Numbered from the stretch's first letter, positions 51,989 through 61,760 are shown. The stretch is 64,000 nucleotides of DNA from Longispora fulva (GCF_015751905.1 NZ_JADOUF010000001.1:744001-808000), one strand, 5' to 3'. Program-made: numbers and translations. The notes: generated by a model not told the origin, from the sequence alone.

Positions 51989-54900
51989 TCACTCCGCGTC
52001 CGGGCCGATCCTGCGCGCTGGCGCGAACACCGTGGTCAGGTAGGCGTGCGAGAGGGCGAAGGCCGCGAACCCGAGCATCAGCGCCGTGCCGACGTCGGCC
52101 CCCCAGTTGATCAGCGGCGCGACCTTCCACATCACGGCGTAGACGGCGAGGGCCGCCGGAAGCGCGAAGAGCAGCCAGGACCACCGTATCCAGTCGAGGG
52201 TGGAACTGAGCACGAGGACCGAAACGAGCACCGCCCCGGCGAGGAACGCGGTCCCGGCACCGACTCGGCCGTGGACGTGCGGCACGGCGGCGGCGGCCGC
52301 CAGGACCAGCAGCACCGCGCACCAGATCACCAGCGGCCCGCGCGGCGCGCCCCGGTTCCCGGTGCGCTTGCGCAGGTGGCTGTCCGCGAGCCGTGCGCCC
52401 GTCACCACGATCCCGCCGAGCAGGGCCACCCATGCCAGGATCGACGCCCACCCGCCCGTGTCCACCCAGTTCGACAGGTGGCTGGTGTGCATCGGGTCGT
52501 GCGTCACCTCGACGGTCGCCCACACGAGCGCGGTGGGGGACTCCACCGCGGTGACGAGAACGGTGATGGCGGCGACGGCGATGACGAGCGCGGCGGAGAC
52601 GAGCCACACCGACATCCGCCTGTACGCCGACACCCTGGTCGCGCGATCGGCGGCTTCGCCCGCGAGGCGGCGCGCGTCCGGGTCGATCGCCATCCAGGCG
52701 GGGCGCCGGCAACCGGGCGTGGTGTCGGGTGTCGCGGACGGGGGCGGGAGCTGCGCCCGCACGTCCGCCAGGTTTCCCCGGCCCTTGCTCGCCCGGACGA
52801 ACAGGGCGGCCGGCCCGAGCACGAGCACCGCCACGATCACGGCGTACCGCAGGAAGAGGTCGACGCTGCGGAGGTGGGAGTCGTTGCGTTGGGCGACGGC
52901 GAGCGTGCCGAGGCCGAGCGCCGACACCAGGGCGCCGCGGGCCGGCAGTCCCCACAGCAGGGCCAGTGTGGGCAGTGGCCGGATCACGGACATGGCGATC
53001 TGGGCCACGAGGCCGAGGAAGCCGGCCTTGCGGCTCGGCCACGCGGCCCGGAGCGCGACCAGCCCCAGGCCGGTGACGAGGCGGCCGCGGTAGCACGGGC
53101 CGAGAACCACGGGGGTCTCCGCTCCGGTGGTCAGGGTCGAGAGTTCCTGCGGCTTGCCGGGTGCCCCGGCGGGGTCGTCGCGGCCGGTGGCCCACGGGAG
53201 CACTGGGTCGATGGCCTTGAGTTGCAGGTGGCGTTTCACCCTGTCGGCGAGGTTGCGGATCTTGGCGCTGGGCCACGATCCGTCCGCCATGAATCCCGCA
53301 CCCACCTCTGTGGCCAACGCGTCGGCCTTCTGCGCGGCCGAGGCGAGAAGTGTCCCGTCCGACCTCGTGGGCCGGGTCAGGCAGTCGGTGACGAGCATCT
53401 CGACCACGTTGGCCGCGGTGTCCGCCCGGCCCCACATCCAGTCGTTGGACCGCCACCGTGCGCTGAGGAAGCCGGCGAAGTTGAAGAGCTGGTTGCCGGC
53501 GAGCTTGCTGTCGGAGTCCAGCCAGGATCTGGTGAGGTCGGGCATCCGGCCGTCGAGCATGCCGGCGGCCCAGCCGTGGCCGACGGTGCTGCGCAGGTCG
53601 ACGAGCGTGTCGGTCAGCGGTGAGCACGCGTCCGCGCCGAAGATCGAGAACTGCACGAATTGGGTACTCTGCGGGAGCCCGCCCGCCGGGGCGTACAGCG
53701 GGCCGAGGTCCTGGGGACGGGGCGCCAGCCCGGGAAACTGGCGGAGCAGCTGGAAGGGCGACTCCGCCCAGCCGCGGGCCGCCACGTAGGTGGGGTCGCC
53801 GCGGTCGGGTGGCGCGGGCAGGTTCGGCGACAGTTCGGTGACCGTGGCGCGGTGGGCGCCCAGGTGGTCCCACAGGAGCGTCAGGGCGGTGCCACCCCGG
53901 GTCGGGTCGGTGAGATGCGCGGCGTAGGCGTCGTGGAACGCCGCGTCGTCGACCTCCCCGTCGAGTGCCGCGACCAGTTCCTGGGACAGACCGAACTGGC
54001 TCTCGCGGACGTGGCCCCGGTCGATCGCCCGCCCGAACCACTGCTTGGTGATCCGCGGCGAGGGCGTCGTGGCGAACTCGTGGTCGGCGAGGTCGCGGAG
54101 TGTCCGGGCGACGAAGCGCACCCGGTAGAGTTTCCGCTTCACCTCGGTCAACCGCGCCAGGTGTTCCTCGTCGGGTTCCCACCCGGGCGCGGACACGTGG
54201 TCGGAGACGAACAGTTCGATCGCGCGGACCCAGGACACCAGGAAGTCGGCGACCTCGTAGAGGGCCGTCAGGTCCCCGTGGGTGGCGAACGCCCGGACCG
54301 GGTCGCTGCACGCCTGCAGGTACGGCGTGCGAAACGCGATCGCCTGCTCCCCGTACTTGTCGGTGCTCCATCCGGTGGGCACCCACGCGAACCACGCCTG
54401 GTCGCTGACGACCTGCAGGGGACGGCGCAGCAGCAGGGTGAGCCGGGGGAGGTCCCTGCCGGCCCGACTTCTCGCGTAGGCGACGTACCCGCTGTCGCAC
54501 CGCGTCATCGCCGCCGCCGGGACGCCGCACGTGGCTGTCAGGTCGCGGAGCTGGTGGGTGAACGCGTCGCAGTCGGCCTTGCGCCGCGACGCCTGCTCAT
54601 TGTGTTCGCGCAGCACGTCGAGGTCGTCGCGGACGCTTTTTCCGGCGGCGCGCATGCCGATCAGCCGGATCAGGAGACGGGGCACGGTGTACGCGCTGAT
54701 CTCGGACTCCCCGACCGTACCCGTCGCCGGCTTTCCCGGGTCGGGATCGAAGTAGAGGAGCCTGCGCTGGGTGGGACGGTCGGCGGGGGAGTCGGCGATG
54801 GCGCGCAGCGCCCGGGCGATGGCGATGTTGTCGAACACGCCACCGTCCATGATCGCGAAGGGGTCGCCCTCGTACTCCCGGGCGAGGGACAGGCTGTCGG

Positions 54901-55750
54901 TGAGGTACGGCATGGCGACCCTGCCAGCCTGGCGCTCCCGCTTCGACGGCCGCCACCGCGCGATCCGGCGCGCGAACGGCGTCGCGGACGGCACGTTGGC
55001 GGGTTCGAAGGCTGCCGGGAACGACGAGGTGGAGCGGGCGGCGAGTGCGAGCCGCTCCACCAGGAAGGTGTTCCAGTCCACCCGGTCGGCCTGCAGGTCG
55101 GTCAGGTGCAGCGGAAGATCGGTCAGGGCCGACCCGCTGACGGTGGGCCGCCGTGCGAAGGAGAACCACGCGCGGCCCTCGTCCGTGCCCGGCTCGCGGG
55201 CCTCGGGCCGGCCGTTGCCGCCGTTGCGCGGCAGCAGGGTCGCGCTCAGCGAGATCACCAGGTGCGCTCCGCCGGGCGCGTCCGGGTCGGACTTCGGGTC
55301 GGTCACGAATGCGGACAGCCGGTCGCGGATGCGGGGGTAGAAGTACTCGTCACCACGGAGGAGGGACAGTGCCCGCCGGCCCGGCCGCTTCTCGACCGGG
55401 CGCATCAGTTTGGGCAGGTGGGCGACCTCGCGCCACAGGCCGTGCAGGCCGTCGAGGGTCTGGCCGCAGGACTGGGCCGTGCCGTACACGACGGCGTTGA
55501 GCCCGCCGGCGCTGGCTCCGGCGAGGACGTCGATCTCCACGTCGCGGTACCCGGCGAGGTCGAGCAGGTGCCGGTACACCGACAGGGGGGTCCCGGCCTC
55601 GAACGCCTCCCCTGGGCGGGCGCGGCGCAACAGGTCGACCTCCGCCATCGCCCCGCTGATCCACACGGCCAGACTCACGCCGCCGCGCATCGCCAACGCG
55701 AGGCGCAGGGTGGGTCGCATGTCGGGTCGGGAGCGCTCCTCCACTGTCAC
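51989..55750 (-). CDS. giant patatin-like lipase protein with C-terminal membrane helices (DUF3376 type)
   Basis: A 1253-residue protein. The patatin domain fills the first 320 residues: LRLALAMRGGVSLAVWISGA is the oxyanion loop, IDVLAGASAGGLNAVVYG the nucleophile elbow with Ser80, and AIMDGGVFDNIAIARAL the catalytic Asp302. A long helical region follows (DUF3376-like; RLYR-type text VKRKLYRVRFVARTLRDLAD). The C-terminal 400 residues hold about eight hydrophobic helices (GLGLVALRAAWPSRK, YAVIVAVLVLGPAALFV, VWLVSAALVIAVAAITVLVT). Patatins cleave acyl esters of phospholipids. A GTG at 55750 or an ATG at 55720 may start it. Confidence 0.88.
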   Translation of the reverse strand: MTVEERSRPDMRPTLRLALAMRGGVSLAVWISGAMAEVDLLRRARPGEAFEAGTPLSVYRHLLDLAGYRDVEIDVLAGASAGGLNAVVYGTAQSCGQTLDGLHGLWREVAHLPKLMRPVEKRPGRRALSLLRGDEYFYPRIRDRLSAFVTDPKSDPDAPGGAHLVISLSATLLPRNGGNGRPEAREPGTDEGRAWFSFARRPTVSGSALTDLPLHLTDLQADRVDWNTFLVERLALAARSTSSFPAAFEPANVPSATPFARRIARWRPSKRERQAGRVAMPYLTDSLSLAREYEGDPFAIMDGGVFDNIAIARALRAIADSPADRPTQRRLLYFDPDPGKPATGTVGESEISAYTVPRLLIRLIGMRAAGKSVRDDLDVLREHNEQASRRKADCDAFTHQLRDLTATCGVPAAAMTRCDSGYVAYARSRAGRDLPRLTLLLRRPLQVVSDQAWFAWVPTGWSTDKYGEQAIAFRTPYLQACSDPVRAFATHGDLTALYEVADFLVSWVRAIELFVSDHVSAPGWEPDEEHLARLTEVKRKLYRVRFVARTLRDLADHEFATTPSPRITKQWFGRAIDRGHVRESQFGLSQELVAALDGEVDDAAFHDAYAAHLTDPTRGGTALTLLWDHLGAHRATVTELSPNLPAPPDRGDPTYVAARGWAESPFQLLRQFPGLAPRPQDLGPLYAPAGGLPQSTQFVQFSIFGADACSPLTDTLVDLRSTVGHGWAAGMLDGRMPDLTRSWLDSDSKLAGNQLFNFAGFLSARWRSNDWMWGRADTAANVVEMLVTDCLTRPTRSDGTLLASAAQKADALATEVGAGFMADGSWPSAKIRNLADRVKRHLQLKAIDPVLPWATGRDDPAGAPGKPQELSTLTTGAETPVVLGPCYRGRLVTGLGLVALRAAWPSRKAGFLGLVAQIAMSVIRPLPTLALLWGLPARGALVSALGLGTLAVAQRNDSHLRSVDLFLRYAVIVAVLVLGPAALFVRASKGRGNLADVRAQLPPPSATPDTTPGCRRPAWMAIDPDARRLAGEAADRATRVSAYRRMSVWLVSAALVIAVAAITVLVTAVESPTALVWATVEVTHDPMHTSHLSNWVDTGGWASILAWVALLGGIVVTGARLADSHLRKRTGNRGAPRGPLVIWCAVLLVLAAAAAVPHVHGRVGAGTAFLAGAVLVSVLVLSSTLDWIRWSWLLFALPAALAVYAVMWKVAPLINWGADVGTALMLGFAAFALSHAYLTTVFAPARRIGPDAE

Positions 55751-55904
55751 AGCCTAGGACAAATTGGGAAATGTATAAGAATAATTTACCACTGTGGATG
55801 CCTCCGGGCGCGGACGCCCCTGACCGGTTCCCGACACCGCTCCTCATCGGACGTCCCCCGCCTCGTAGGGTCACGCGAGATCCGACAACCTGTGGGGAGT
55901 GGCG

Positions 55905-57443
55905 GTGGGCATCAGCCGGCGGGACCTCGTGCGGTCCGTGGCCCTGGGCACCGGCGGCCTGCTCGCGGGCTGCACCTCCACCAGCCAGGCCCGGCCGCCG
56001 TCCGCCACGACCCGGGTCACCCAGCCGCCCCCCGACTGGTCGGCGCTCGGCCGCAGCCTGGCCGGCGACCTGGTCCGACCCGGCGACAACGGGTATGAGA
56101 CCGGACGGCTCCTGTTCGACCCGCGCTTCGACGCCTCCCGCCCGGCCGGCATCGCCTACTGCGCCGGGCCCGCCGACGTCGCCGAGTGCCTGAGGTTCGC
56201 CCGGCTGTCCGGCGTGCCCGTCACGCCCCGCTCCGGCGGACACAGCTTCGCCGGCTACTCCACCGGCCCCGGGCTGGTCATCGACGTGACCCGGATGAAC
56301 ACCGTCTCCGACGTCGGATCCGGCCGGGCCCGGGTGGGGGCCGGCACCCGGCTGGTCGACCTGTACACGGCGCTCGACGGCCACGGCGTCACCGTCCCCG
56401 GCGGCTCCTGCCCCACGGTGGGCGTGGCCGGCCTGGCCCTCGGCGGCGGCATCGGCGTCGTCAGCCGGGCGTACGGCACCCTCAGCGACAACGTGGCCGC
56501 CCTGCGGATCGTCACCCCCGACGGCATCGTCCGCGACTGCGACGCGGAGCGCGAACCCGACCTGTTCTGGGCCTGCCGGGGCGGGGGCGGCGGCAACTTC
56601 GGCGTCGTCACCGAGTTCACGTTCACCACCCACCAGGCCCCCGAGCCTGTGCTGTTCTTCCTGAACTGGCCGTGGCGGGCCGCCGCGCGGGTCATCTCCG
56701 CCTGGCAGGACTGGGCACCGGCCGCACCCGATCAGCTGTGGTCGAACCTGCACGCCCTCAGCGGCCCGGAAGGTCCCACGCTCCAGGTCGGCGGAACCTG
56801 GCTCGGCACCGAGTCCGGAGCCGCCGAACAGATCTCCCGCCTCGTGCACCAGGTCGGCTCCAGCCCGTCAGGTTCGCCGTTTCGCACCCCGTACCTGCGG
56901 GCCATGATGATCGAGGCCGGCTGCGGGGACCTGTCGGCGGCCCAGTGCCACCTGCCGGCGCAGGACCCGGCCGGCCGACTGGCCCGGGAGTCGGAGTTCG
57001 CCCGCTCCCACATCGTCAACCGCCGGCTGTCCGCCGACGCGGTCGCGGCGATCATCGCCGCCGTCGAGGGACGGCAGGGGATCGGCGGCGGGGGCGAGGG
57101 CGGCATCGCGCTCGACGCGCTGGGCGGGGCGGTGAACCGGGTCGCGCCGGGGGCCACGGCGTTCGTGCACCGCGACGGGTTGTTCCTGGCGCAGTTCACC
57201 ACCACGTGGACCGCGGCGGCCACCCCGGACGTGGTCGCGCGCCAGCAGGACTGGCTGCGCGCCTTCCACACCTCGATGGCCCCGCACGCCAGTGGCCGCG
57301 CCTACCAGAACTACCTCGACCCGGAGTTGACCGACTGGCGGCGGGCGTACTACGCCGACAACTACCCCCGCCTCCTCGACGTCCAGCGCCGCTACGACCC
57401 CGAGCGGCTGTTCTGCCTCCCGCAGGGCATCGGCGCACCGTAG
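55905..57443 (+). CDS. exported FAD-linked oxidase of the berberine-bridge-enzyme type
   Basis: About 512 residues. The N-terminus has a Tat motif (SRRDLVRSVALGTGG) and a lipobox-like GLLAGC, so the enzyme is exported and possibly lipid-anchored. The FAD-binding domain has PVTPRSGGHSFAGYS with His113 and VTVPGGSCPTVGVAGLALGG with Cys169. These are the two residues to which the flavin is doubly attached in this family. The C-terminal BBE element is AYQNYLDPELTDWRRAYYAD. Members oxidise sugars or secondary metabolites, producing H2O2. GGGGAG upstream favours the GTG at 55905 over that at 55899. Its 3' end is duplicated downstream. Confidence 0.9.
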   Translation: MGISRRDLVRSVALGTGGLLAGCTSTSQARPPSATTRVTQPPPDWSALGRSLAGDLVRPGDNGYETGRLLFDPRFDASRPAGIAYCAGPADVAECLRFARLSGVPVTPRSGGHSFAGYSTGPGLVIDVTRMNTVSDVGSGRARVGAGTRLVDLYTALDGHGVTVPGGSCPTVGVAGLALGGGIGVVSRAYGTLSDNVAALRIVTPDGIVRDCDAEREPDLFWACRGGGGGNFGVVTEFTFTTHQAPEPVLFFLNWPWRAAARVISAWQDWAPAAPDQLWSNLHALSGPEGPTLQVGGTWLGTESGAAEQISRLVHQVGSSPSGSPFRTPYLRAMMIEAGCGDLSAAQCHLPAQDPAGRLARESEFARSHIVNRRLSADAVAAIIAAVEGRQGIGGGGEGGIALDALGGAVNRVAPGATAFVHRDGLFLAQFTTTWTAAATPDVVARQQDWLRAFHTSMAPHASGRAYQNYLDPELTDWRRAYYADNYPRLLDVQRRYDPERLFCLPQGIGAP

Positions 57444-57504
57444 CGGGGCCGGTGCCTACCTGGACGGGGCGTCGGTGCGGCCCCTCGCGGCGCAAGCTGT
57501 GAGG

Positions 57505-57879
57505 ATGACCTACGTCAGATTTCAGAATCCGCTCCCCGATGAGCTGGGCAGGTACGTCGGCGTCTTCGGCCTGGTCAACACCCTGGCGAAGAGGCGTGTC
57601 CTGACCGAGGAGCAGGAGCGCTTTCGGCGGCTCAACAACGACTTGTACGACAGCGCCTACGACAACCCGGCCGCCGTCGACGCCACCGTCTACGACCACG
57701 ACATCAACCCCGGTGCCGCCGCCTGGTTCAAACCGGCGGCACAACACCTGATCGACCGTGTCGACGGCTATCTGGAGATCCTCGCCGCGCATGGTGTCGA
57801 ATGTGTGCGCGTCGACTCTCATGACCCGGGCCGTGTCATCTACGAGGACGACCACCAGATAGTCGTCGTGCCGCGTTGA
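57505..57879 (+). CDS. hypothetical protein inserted between duplicated oxidase ends
   Basis: A 124-residue soluble protein (MTYVRFQNPLPDELGRYVGV to DDHQIVVVPR). It has an acidic helical middle (LTEEQERFRRLNNDLYDSAY) and no recognised domain. It lies between two copies of the last 89 bp of the oxidase gene, 525 bp apart, which suggests it arrived by a duplication or recombination event. The ATG at 57505 has only GAGG directly before it. Confidence 0.6.
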   Translation: MTYVRFQNPLPDELGRYVGVFGLVNTLAKRRVLTEEQERFRRLNNDLYDSAYDNPAAVDATVYDHDINPGAAAWFKPAAQHLIDRVDGYLEILAAHGVECVRVDSHDPGRVIYEDDHQIVVVPR

Positions 57880-57900
57880 CACTCCGGTATCCCTGCCTGT

Positions 57901-57989
57901 TCGACGTCCAGCGCCGCTACGACCCCGAGCGGCTCTTCGGCCTCCCGCAGGGCATCGGCGCACCGTAGCGGGGCCGGTACCTACCTGGA
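57901..57989 (+). repeat. second copy of the oxidase 3' end
   Basis: 89 bp match 57376-57464 with three mismatches. The copy keeps the oxidase reading frame (FDVQRRYDPERLFGLPQGIG) and its stop, then the shared flank, and ends inside the last codons of the ROK gene on the other strand. It is the tail of a second, lost oxidase gene or a duplicated attachment-like segment. Confidence 0.85.
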
Positions 57990-59249
57990 GCCGCGGAGAG
58001 GAGCCGTGAAGGAGCCCGGGTCGTCGAAGACCGCGTCCAGGGCCGCGTGCGCCCCGCCCCGCGCGGCACTGGTGAACCCGAGAGTGGACGTCAGCACCTC
58101 GCACCCGCCGGCCCGGGGCGCCATGACCCGCTCGTTGACGATGCGGCGGGTCGTGGTCAGCAAGTAGTCGCTGAGGAGCGCGAAGTAGCCGCCGACGATG
58201 ACGGCGCGCGGGTTGAGGACGTCGATGAGCAGCCCGATGCCCAGGCCCAGGCCGTGGGCGATGCGGTCGAGCGCGGCGAGGGTCCGTTCGTCGCCGGCGT
58301 CGGCCCGGGCGCGGATGTCGGCGATGCGGTCCTCGAGGTCGCGGGTGGGGTCGCAGACCGGGTCGTCGGGGTCGGCGGCGTGCCGCATCAGCGCGTTGAG
58401 GCCGATCATGGTCTCCCAGCAGCCGGACCGGCCGCACGCGCACGGGTACCCGGCGAGGTCCAGTGGCATGTGGCCGACCTCGCCGGCGATGCCGGCCGCG
58501 CCGAGGAGCGGTTTGCCGTCGGCGATGATGCCGGCGCCCACGCCGACGTCGCCGGTCAGGTAGATGAGGTCGTGGATGCCGTGGGGTGCGGCCAGCATGT
58601 ACTCGGCGATCGCGCCGAGTTTGGTGTCGTTGGCCAGGGTGATGGGCGGGGTCGGCTGCGGCAGGCGGCGGAGGAGTCCGGCGATGACGGGCAGGTGCGT
58701 CCAGCCCATGTTGGCGGCGAAGAGGACGGTGCCCGACGCCCGGTCGACCTCGCCGGGGGTGGCGACGGTGACGCCCGTGACGTCGAGGCCGTCGGCGCGC
58801 AGGCCGGTCAGGGCGTCGTGGATCAGGCCGGCGACGGCGTCGAGGACCGCGCCGCTGTCCTGGCCGGGCGTGATCGTGATGCGCCGGTCCAGGAGCAGGT
58901 CGCCGCGCAGGTTCAGCGCGATGGTCCGGGCGTAGTCGACGCTGATCTCCACGCCGAGGCCGCAGATGGTGGCCCCGTCCAGGTGAACGGCCTGGCGCGG
59001 GCGTCCGATCGCGCCGTCGCGTTCGAGGTCACCTTCGCGGACGAGCCGGCGTTCGACGAGTTCGTTGACCAGGTTGGACACGGTCGCCTTGGGCAGACCG
59101 AGCTCCAGGGACAGCTGGGTGCGCGAGCGGGCGCCGTGCCCGCGCAGGTGTCGCAGGATCAGGCCCATGTTGGTGCGTCGCAGGGACGCCCGGTTGGCGA
59201 TATCTCCCGATCTCGGAAGCGCGATGACCGATATGCCGTTTTCTGTCAT
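57981..59249 (-). CDS. ROK-family transcriptional regulator
   Basis: A 422-residue repressor-type protein. A winged helix opens it (RRTNMGLILRHLRGHGARSR, TQLSLELGLPKATVSNLVNE). A ROK sugar-kinase-like fold follows, with VGAGIIADGKPLLGAAGIAG, EVGHMPLDLAGYPCACGRSG (His and Cys of the structural zinc site) and LIDVLNPRAVIVGGYFALLS. ROK regulators of this layout repress sugar operons until the sugar binds. It is divergent from a sugar ABC importer with palindromic repeats in between. Its stop codon lies in the duplicated oxidase end. Confidence 0.92.
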   Translation of the reverse strand: MTENGISVIALPRSGDIANRASLRRTNMGLILRHLRGHGARSRTQLSLELGLPKATVSNLVNELVERRLVREGDLERDGAIGRPRQAVHLDGATICGLGVEISVDYARTIALNLRGDLLLDRRITITPGQDSGAVLDAVAGLIHDALTGLRADGLDVTGVTVATPGEVDRASGTVLFAANMGWTHLPVIAGLLRRLPQPTPPITLANDTKLGAIAEYMLAAPHGIHDLIYLTGDVGVGAGIIADGKPLLGAAGIAGEVGHMPLDLAGYPCACGRSGCWETMIGLNALMRHAADPDDPVCDPTRDLEDRIADIRARADAGDERTLAALDRIAHGLGLGIGLLIDVLNPRAVIVGGYFALLSDYLLTTTRRIVNERVMAPRAGGCEVLTSTLGFTSAARGGAHAALDAVFDDPGSFTAPLRGSR

Positions 59250-59305
59250 GTCTAGCGCTCCTGTGCGGCCTCGTGTCCGGTCTGGCTTGAATGTTACTAC
59301 GGGAG

Positions 59306-59370
59306 TCGAACTAAATTACAGCAGGTCCTTGACTTTGATCTTTGTTAGTTAGGACACTACTCGAACTAAA
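59306..59370. promoter_or_regulatory. operator region between the ROK gene and the sugar importer
   Basis: TCGAACTAAA occurs twice in direct orientation (59306-59315 and 59361-59370). TTAGTT at 59346-59351 forms an inverted pair with AACTAA at 59364-59369 across 12 bp. TTGACT at 59329-59334 is a likely -35 box of the importer operon. ROK regulators commonly bind TTAGTT/AACTAA-type palindromes; binding here is inferred. Confidence 0.6.
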
Positions 59371-59437
59371 GGCGGGTCGGTAGGGGCTCAACTCCGCCCG
59401 CCGGACCAGGGTTCACGAACAGGGTGGTGCGTACGCA

Positions 59438-60772
59438 ATGAAACGTCTGAATCTGTCCGGCTACGGCGGCCGAGGGGTCGCGGTGCTCGCCGCCGCGACG
59501 CTGATCGGTGGGCTGGCCGGCGGCTGCGGCCCGGCCAAGCCGACCTCCGCCGACAGCAAGGAGCTGACCTACTGGTCGATGTGGAAGCAGGGCGAGGACC
59601 AGCAGAAGGTCCTCCAGGCGGCCATCGACGGGTTCGAGAAGTCCTCCGGGGTCAAGGTCAAGGTGCAGTGGTCCGGCCGGGACGTGCTCAAGCAGGTCGC
59701 GGCCCGGCTCAACGCCGGCGACGTGCCGGACCTGACCGACCAGGACGGCGCCGCCATCGCCGGCAACCTCGGCGCGGTCGACGGCGTGCGGGGCCTGGCC
59801 GACGTGTACGCCACCACGATCCCGGGGGAGAGCAAGAAGATCTCCGACGTGATCGCGCCCGGGCTGGTCGCGTCGTACAAGACCAAAGCCGGGGAGCCGT
59901 TCGTGGTGCCGTACGAGGTCTTCGGCTCGACCATGTGGTACGACGCGGCCAAGCACCCTGAACTCGCCGCCAACCCGCCGAGGACCTGGGCGGAGTTCAT
60001 CACCGTCCTCGACGCCATGAAGGCCAAGGGCCGCACGCCGCTCGCGCTCGACGGCGACGTGAAGTCCTACGACGCGTATTGGACCACCTGGTCGATCATC
60101 CGGCACGGCGGACCGGGCCTGCTCGCCAAGGCGGCCACCGACAAGTCGGGGGACACGTTCGACAATCCGGCGTTCCTCGCCGCGGCCAAGGACATGGAGC
60201 AGCTGATCAAGGGCGGGTACCTCGCCAAGGACTTCAACGGCACCAAATGGCCCACGCAACAGAACGCCTGGGCCGCCGGGAAGAGCCCGACGGACTTCCT
60301 TCTGATGGGTACGTGGGCGCCGAGCGAGACCGGTCCCCAGGCCGCGCCCGGGTTCACGTACCGGTCGATGCCGTTCCCGACCGTCGACGGTGGCAAGGGC
60401 AACTCCGCCGCCGAGGGTGGCGTGATCGGCTTCGCGGTGCCGGCCAAGGCCAAACACTCCGACGCCGCGAAGAAGTTCATCGCCTACTTCATGAACGGCG
60501 AACGCCTGGGCAAGATCTCCTCCGACGCGCAGAACCTCACCCCGCGCGCGGACGTCAAGGCGCCGGCCACCCTGGCCGACTACGCCAAGGAACTGGGCAA
60601 CGCCGGCGCGGACGTGTACCTGCCCTCCGACAACGCCCCGGCCGTCGCGCCGCAGTGGGTCAGCAACGTGTGGGAGCCGGCCAACGCCGACTTCTTCAAC
60701 GGCAAGCTCGACGCCGCCGGCTTCGTCAAGCGGCTCAAGGACGAGAGCGTCAAACTCGGCAAGCAGGGCTGA
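59438..60772 (+). CDS. sugar ABC transporter substrate-binding lipoprotein
   Basis: A 444-residue family-1 extracellular solute-binding protein. The signal VAVLAAATLIGGLAG ends in the lipobox GGC. The mature protein has ELTYWSMWKQGEDQQKVLQA, VKVKVQWSGRDVLKQVAARL, and the hinge segment PFVVPYEVFGSTMWYDAAKH typical of binding proteins for oligosaccharides. First gene of the operon with two permeases. The ATG at 59438 is used. The substrate is probably a sugar sensed by the divergent ROK protein; its identity is not visible. Confidence 0.92.
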   Translation: MKRLNLSGYGGRGVAVLAAATLIGGLAGGCGPAKPTSADSKELTYWSMWKQGEDQQKVLQAAIDGFEKSSGVKVKVQWSGRDVLKQVAARLNAGDVPDLTDQDGAAIAGNLGAVDGVRGLADVYATTIPGESKKISDVIAPGLVASYKTKAGEPFVVPYEVFGSTMWYDAAKHPELAANPPRTWAEFITVLDAMKAKGRTPLALDGDVKSYDAYWTTWSIIRHGGPGLLAKAATDKSGDTFDNPAFLAAAKDMEQLIKGGYLAKDFNGTKWPTQQNAWAAGKSPTDFLLMGTWAPSETGPQAAPGFTYRSMPFPTVDGGKGNSAAEGGVIGFAVPAKAKHSDAAKKFIAYFMNGERLGKISSDAQNLTPRADVKAPATLADYAKELGNAGADVYLPSDNAPAVAPQWVSNVWEPANADFFNGKLDAAGFVKRLKDESVKLGKQG

Positions 60773-60776
60773 GCAG

Positions 60777-61760
60777 ATGTCCCAGGTAGGCACCGTGCCG
60801 CGTGAGGTCCCTCGCGCGGCACGGCCCCGGACCCGAGGCCAGGCCCGACCCCGGAGCCGCGGCCAGAGCCCGGTCGCCCGGGCCCGCCGGCGGATGTACT
60901 GGCCGTTCATCACCCCGGCCCTGGTCGTCTACGTCGCGTTCTTCATCGGCCCCGCCCTGGCCAGCGTGTGGATCAGCCTGCACCGGTGGCGCGGGGCCGG
61001 CGACGACATGACGTTCACGGGCCTGGACAACTACCGCCGGCTGCTCGACGACGACGCGTTCGTGGCGGCGTTCGCCAACTCGCTGAAGATCCTGGTGATC
61101 TGCGGCGTCGGGATCTTCGCCCTCGCGTTCGCGCTCACCATCGTGTTGCGGGAACTGCGGTGGCGGCGGGCACTGCGGTCGCTGCTGTTCTTCCCGTACA
61201 TCGTCTCCCCGATCGCCATCGGCGTCGCGCTCGGCCTGCTGCTGGAACCCGACGGTCTGGCCAACTCCGCGCTGCGCCTGGTCGGGCTCGGCGGGCTGGC
61301 CGAGCCGTGGCTGGCGCCGGACCGACTGTTCGCCACCATCCTGGTGGGCATCGTATGGGTGACGACCGGCTTCTACGTGATCCTGCTGATGACCGGCCAG
61401 GAACGCATCCCGGCGTACTACTACGAGGCAGCCGAACTCGCCGGCGCGACCCCGATCCAGCAGTTCCGGCACGTGACCCTGCCCATGAGCTGGGACGTCG
61501 TGTCCGTGGCCGCCGTGCTGTGGGTGATCAACTCGTTGAAGATCTTCGAGTTCGTCTACGCGTTCGTCGGCACCGGCGACTCCCCGCCCGTGCAGGCCCG
61601 CACCATCCCGATCTACCAGTTCATCATGACCACCGGCGGTCGCAGCCCGGCCTACGAACTCGGGTACGGCTGTGCCATGGGAGTGGTCATGGTCGTGCTG
61701 GTCTCAGTCCTCGTCGTGCTGTTGCGCCGCGTCATGCGCCGCGACGCGATCCAGTTCTAG
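60777..61760 (+). CDS. sugar ABC transporter permease, MalF type
   Basis: A 327-residue inner-membrane permease. Six hydrophobic helices (FITPALVVYVAFFIGPALA first) and the EAA loop YYYEAAELAGATPIQQFRHV that docks the ATPase are seen. The N-terminus is a long Arg-rich tail (ARPRTRGQARPRSRGQS), which is unusual. It follows the binding protein by four bases. The operon has no ATPase gene in this window; a shared MsiK-type ATPase is the likely partner. Confidence 0.92.
   Translation: MSQVGTVPREVPRAARPRTRGQARPRSRGQSPVARARRRMYWPFITPALVVYVAFFIGPALASVWISLHRWRGAGDDMTFTGLDNYRRLLDDDAFVAAFANSLKILVICGVGIFALAFALTIVLRELRWRRALRSLLFFPYIVSPIAIGVALGLLLEPDGLANSALRLVGLGGLAEPWLAPDRLFATILVGIVWVTTGFYVILLMTGQERIPAYYYEAAELAGATPIQQFRHVTLPMSWDVVSVAAVLWVINSLKIFEFVYAFVGTGDSPPVQARTIPIYQFIMTTGGRSPAYELGYGCAMGVVMVVLVSVLVVLLRRVMRRDAIQF

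Noticed and set aside
53660-56098. 812-residue plus-strand frame opposite the patatin gene
   Set aside because: Low-complexity shadow of the opposite-strand codons; it also overlaps the oxidase start.
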